From Permianibacter sp046297695 (GTDB lineage: Bacteria > Pseudomonadota > Gammaproteobacteria > Enterobacterales > Permianibacteraceae), in contig JBKBHF010000017.1 in assembly GCA_046297695.1 (NCBI GenBank), positions 10,713 to 74,712 on the forward strand: DNA of 64,000 bases, written 5' to 3'. The notes under the pieces were generated by a model that saw only the letters and a program-made list of their open reading frames with translations, ran no database searches and was not told where the DNA came from. Of this stretch, positions 61,044 to 64,000 are shown in pieces; the stretch's first letter is position 1; each line of letters opens with the position of its first letter. A program made the translations under genes and the position numbers.

Positions 61044-61958
61044 TCACGGTTGCTTGCGCCGAATCGGAATGTCGCTGATCGGCATCGCAAATTCATTCGC
61101 GAGTCCGGTTGGCCGTGCCCGCACTTCGGTGCCCCAGGCGTGACCGTAAACGACTTCCCACGTCGCCGGCACGCTGCCGTCGGCGCGCCGGAACGTTTCA
61201 TACGCCGTCATCATCTGCTTGAGCTGCGCCGGCGTGGTCAGCGCATGCGAGCGGCCGGCGTTGATGTTGTGCGCGCCGATGCCCTTCAGCTCGCGCAGCA
61301 GCGCCGGCACATCCTTGTAGGTGAGCACCAGCGCTTCCATGTCCATGACCGGATCGGCGAGCCGGACCCGCACCATCGCATCGCCGACATCGTGCATGTC
61401 CATAAACCGGTTGACGTGAATCCGGTCATCCACCGTCGCCCAAGCGGCGCGCAGTTCTTTTAGCGTGTCCGGACCAAAACTGGAGAACAACAACAGGCCA
61501 TTGGGTTTCAGCACGCGCTGAATCTCGCTGAACGCGATCTCCGGTTCGGCCAGCCACTGAAACGCCAGATTCGAGACCACTAGATCCACGCTGTCGGTGG
61601 CAAACGGCAGCCGCTCGGCGTCCGCACACAGGTATTGCTCCTTGGCAAACCAGCCGCGCCGACGCTGCGCTTCGCGCGCCATGCCGAATGCGAGATCCAG
61701 ACCAAACACCCGCGCTTTCGGAAACCGTTTCTGCAGCGCACGCGTGCAGGCGCCGGTGCCCGAACCAATATCCAGAATGCGCTCGGGTGTCAGCTTCATG
61801 TAATCGAGCCGTTCGAGCAGACGCTTGCCGACTTCCTGCTGCAGGAAGGCATTGGCATCGTAACTCGCGGCAGCAGCGCTGAAGGATCTGGCGATTGCCC
61901 GTTTCTCCAGCGCGTAACGTTCGTTCTGGTTGAAGTCTGGCGAATTTGCGCTAGCCAT
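61044..61958 (-). CDS. bioC: Malonyl-ACP O-methyltransferase BioC
   Basis: Methylates malonyl-ACP to begin pimelate-chain synthesis using SAM. The 304 residues contain the SAM-binding DIGSGTGACTRAL (about 62–74) and the class I methyltransferase strands with DLVVSNLAFQWL. Length is slightly above E. coli BioC. It starts eight bases before bioH ends, a coupled overlap. Confidence 0.96.
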   Translation of the reverse strand: MASANSPDFNQNERYALEKRAIARSFSAAAASYDANAFLQQEVGKRLLERLDYMKLTPERILDIGSGTGACTRALQKRFPKARVFGLDLAFGMAREAQRRRGWFAKEQYLCADAERLPFATDSVDLVVSNLAFQWLAEPEIAFSEIQRVLKPNGLLLFSSFGPDTLKELRAAWATVDDRIHVNRFMDMHDVGDAMVRVRLADPVMDMEALVLTYKDVPALLRELKGIGAHNINAGRSHALTTPAQLKQMMTAYETFRRADGSVPATWEVVYGHAWGTEVRARPTGLANEFAMPISDIPIRRKQP

Positions 61959-62721
61959 TCAGCCACTCCTTGACCAGCGCCAGAAACTCGCGCTTGTGCG
62001 ACAGGAACGGCGCATGGCTCGCGTGCCTGAAAACATGGTGCGGGCTGTTCGGGTTCAGCGCCTGCACATCCGGCGCTACCTTGGCCGGCACCAGTGCGTC
62101 GAGCTGGCCATACAGACGCAGGAACGGCAGCGTGATCTCATGCAAGCGCGAACGGATATCGGCATCGTGCAGCAAGGCCAGCCCGCCGCGCAGCGCATCG
62201 GTTGACGGCGTACCGTGGATGAATAGGCGTTCTTTCAATTGTTTCAGATCGTCTTTCTGGGTTTCCGAACCCATTGACGAGATCGCCAGAAAACGCAGCA
62301 GCGTTGCCTGATAGTCTTCTTCGAGCGAACGGGTAAAGGTATCGAGCACTTCCGGCTTCATTGCATGCGGCCAGTCTTCGCCTTGCAGGAAGCGTGGATT
62401 GCTGCACAGGGTGATCAGCTTGTTGACCCGCGCTGGCGCATCAAGCGCGATTTGCGTGGCCACCAGACCGCCGAGTGACCAGCCGAGGTAATGCGCCTTT
62501 TCTGGCGCCACTGCCAACACCTGATCGCGCAGCATCGCCAGGCTGTACGGCTCGCTTGGCGCCGCGCTGCGGCCAAAGCCAGGCAGATCGACAAAGGTCA
62601 CCCGGAACTGTGCCGTCAAGTCGGCGCGGATCGGTTCGTAAATGCCGGCGTGCAGGCCCCAGCCGTGCAACAGCACCAGCTCCGGACCTTCGCCAACGGT
62701 TTCAGCAAACGGCAACGACAT
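61951..62721 (-). CDS. bioH: Pimeloyl-ACP methyl ester esterase BioH
   Basis: Removes the methyl ester from pimeloyl-ACP to end chain extension. The 256 residues are an alpha/beta hydrolase with HGWGLHAGIY (oxyanion region), the nucleophile serine in LGWSLGGLV, and LDALVPAKVAP carrying the aspartate. The ATG at 62721 is preferred over an adjacent GTG. It overlaps bioC by eight bases and follows bioF by 41. Confidence 0.96.
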   Translation of the reverse strand: MSLPFAETVGEGPELVLLHGWGLHAGIYEPIRADLTAQFRVTFVDLPGFGRSAAPSEPYSLAMLRDQVLAVAPEKAHYLGWSLGGLVATQIALDAPARVNKLITLCSNPRFLQGEDWPHAMKPEVLDTFTRSLEEDYQATLLRFLAISSMGSETQKDDLKQLKERLFIHGTPSTDALRGGLALLHDADIRSRLHEITLPFLRLYGQLDALVPAKVAPDVQALNPNSPHHVFRHASHAPFLSHKREFLALVKEWLNG

Positions 62722-62762
62722 CACGTTCTCACTACGAATAATTATCGCGGCTAAAGCCGCTC

Positions 62763-63929
62763 CTACATTTCTTGTCTGGTCAGCAATTCCGCCAGCACAT
62801 CGACCAGTTCTCGGATATCGCGCTCGTCATGCGAGGCACTGAGCGTGATGCGCAACCGGGCAGTATTCGGTGGCACCGTCGGCGGCCGGATCGCGCTGAC
62901 CAGATAACCGCGTGCATCCAGCGCTTTGCTCAGTGCCAGCGCTTTGCCGGCATCACCGACCAGCAGTGGCTGAATCGCCGTGTCGGATGGCATCAGGTTC
63001 AACTCGCGCGCACGCGCACAGGCCTTGAACAGTGCGATATGTTTACGCAGCTGCTCACGACGCCAGCTTTCGGTTTCGAGTAGCCGCAGACTGGCACGTG
63101 TGGCCGCGGCAATCGCCGCTGGTATCGCGGTGGTGTAGATGTACGGCCGCGAGAACTGGATCAGGTAGTCGATCAGATCACGGCTGCCGGCAACAAACGC
63201 GCCAAAGGTGCCAAGCGCTTTGCCGAGCGTTGCCATGTAAATGGGCACCTGCTCGGCATTCAGCTGAAAGTGTTCGAGTGCACCGGCCCCGCGCTCGCCG
63301 AGCACGCCAAAGCCGTGCGCATCATCGACCATCAGCCAGGCTTCTTGTTCGGCACAAACCTGTGCCAGTTCCGGCAACGGCGCCAGATCGCCATCCATGC
63401 TGAACACGGCATCGGTGACGACCAGTTTGTGCCGAGCCATCGACGCGCTGAGCTTGTCGTTCAGCGCGGCAACATTGTTGTGCAAGTAGCGCTGAAAATG
63501 CGCGCCCGAAGCCATGCCGCCATCGAGCAGCGAGGCGTGATTGAGCTTGTCTTCAAACACGGCATCGCTGGCACTTGCCAGGGCGCCGATGATGCCGAGA
63601 TTGGCCATGAAGCCGGTGCTGAAACCAAGCGCAGCCTCGCGGCCGGTGAACGCGGCCAGCTCTTCTTCCAGCGCTTCGTGCTCGCGGCTGTGGCCGGTGA
63701 TGAGATGCGAGGCGCCGCTGCCGAGACCGTATTTGTCGAGCGCCGCTTTGGTCGCGGCCACCACGGCCGGATGATTGCTGTGGCCGAGGTAATCATTGCT
63801 GCTGAAGTTGATCAGTTCGCGCGCGCCGAGCCGCACCTTGACGCCAGTCGGCGAGTCGATGATGCGGCGAACGCGTAGCAAATCGTTTTGCCGGCGTTCG
63901 GTCAGGGCGGAGTGAAGGAAGGTTTTCAT
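62763..63929 (-). CDS. bioF: 8-amino-7-oxononanoate synthase
   Basis: PLP enzyme condensing pimeloyl-ACP with alanine. The 388 residues contain the substrate-binding region SNDYLGHSNHP, the aspartate pair in DDAHGFGVLG and the lysine in TLGKALGTFGAFVAGS. Length matches the family. It leads bioF–bioH–bioC–bioD; bioB, which usually precedes it, is probably just beyond the window end. Confidence 0.98.
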   Translation of the reverse strand: MKTFLHSALTERRQNDLLRVRRIIDSPTGVKVRLGARELINFSSNDYLGHSNHPAVVAATKAALDKYGLGSGASHLITGHSREHEALEEELAAFTGREAALGFSTGFMANLGIIGALASASDAVFEDKLNHASLLDGGMASGAHFQRYLHNNVAALNDKLSASMARHKLVVTDAVFSMDGDLAPLPELAQVCAEQEAWLMVDDAHGFGVLGERGAGALEHFQLNAEQVPIYMATLGKALGTFGAFVAGSRDLIDYLIQFSRPYIYTTAIPAAIAAATRASLRLLETESWRREQLRKHIALFKACARARELNLMPSDTAIQPLLVGDAGKALALSKALDARGYLVSAIRPPTVPPNTARLRITLSASHDERDIRELVDVLAELLTRQEM

Positions 63930-63971
63930 CTATCAGCCTCTGCACGGACTCGGATCGCAGAGCGGCAATCA

Positions 63972-64000
63972 CCCCACCCCGCCCCTCCCCTTGGCAGGGG
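63972..64000. repeat. REP-like palindrome, cut by window end
   Basis: CCCCACCCCGCCCCTCCCC–TTGGC–AGGGG ends at the window edge. It is the reverse orientation of the 57515–57547 copy, which has GGGGAGGG and GGGGTGGGG, so the complete element probably continues beyond. It lies upstream of bioF. Confidence 0.65.

Noticed and set aside
1..64000. CRISPR array, prophage, transposase or rRNA genes
   Set aside because: No evenly spaced direct repeats, phage structural genes, DDE/RAYT genes or rRNA signatures were found.

Overview
The window is a chromosomal segment of a GC-rich (about 60% by eye) gammaproteobacterium. Gene order is the main evidence. The block purA–corB-like–yjeT–hflC–hflK–hflX–hfq–miaA–mutL–amiB–tsaE–nnr–orn, with rsgA divergent, and the nearby rnr–rlmB and rpsF–rpsR–rplI clusters, are the Escherichia coli neighbourhoods around orn/purA and rpsF. 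A MapZ (PA4608) orthologue beside radA recalls Pseudomonas. PHA synthase with phasin, a PEP-CTERM-type secreted protein, class II DAHP synthase and a bioF-H-C-D operon fit an environmental, flagellated, PHA-storing bacterium. The genus cannot be fixed from sequence alone. Permianibacter-like lineages would fit, but this is a guess.

Layout. 1–6.2 kb: chaperone genes grpE, dnaK, dnaJ on the minus strand, with two sigma-32-type promoters and no visible CIRCE; hrcA lies upstream beyond a small AT-rich membrane-protein gene. 6.3–10.5 kb: a two-gene RND efflux operon. 10.7–12 kb: nadK and a small unknown gene. 12.0–12.9 kb: a gene-free element bounded by inverted repeats and full of hairpins. 13–20.7 kb (minus): ribosomal genes, trkH, greB, a Cache-like sensor with no output domain, rlmB and rnr. 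20.9–28 kb: tRNA-Leu(CAG), a PlpD-like patatin autotransporter, a diguanylate cyclase, a MocR regulator divergent from an EamA transporter, and a beta-barrel protein. 28–42.8 kb (minus): the hfq/mutL/purA superoperon region. 42.9–45 kb: pterin dehydratase, rsgA, ompW. 45–52.4 kb: motAB, mapZ, radA, a PEP-CTERM protein and a large tandem PilZ protein. 52.5–57.6 kb: DAHP synthase, small exported and membrane proteins, phasin and phaC sharing a divergent control region. 57.6–60.1 kb: dam with a small gene, a SprA-family protein and a small rod-protein-like gene. 60.3–64 kb: biotin synthesis genes.

Links between genes. The 45–52 kb stretch combines flagellar stators with two PilZ proteins, and a cyclase lies at 23 kb, so c-di-GMP control of motility is a plausible theme. 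MocR/EamA and phasin/phaC each have palindromic sites that look like operators. G/C-rich palindromes related to one another recur between genes (1.6, 4.4, 4.5, 57.5 and 64.0 kb) and look like a genome-wide REP family. There is no CRISPR array, prophage, transposase or rRNA gene. The stretch least explained by known genes is the inverted-repeat element at 12.09–12.76 kb.
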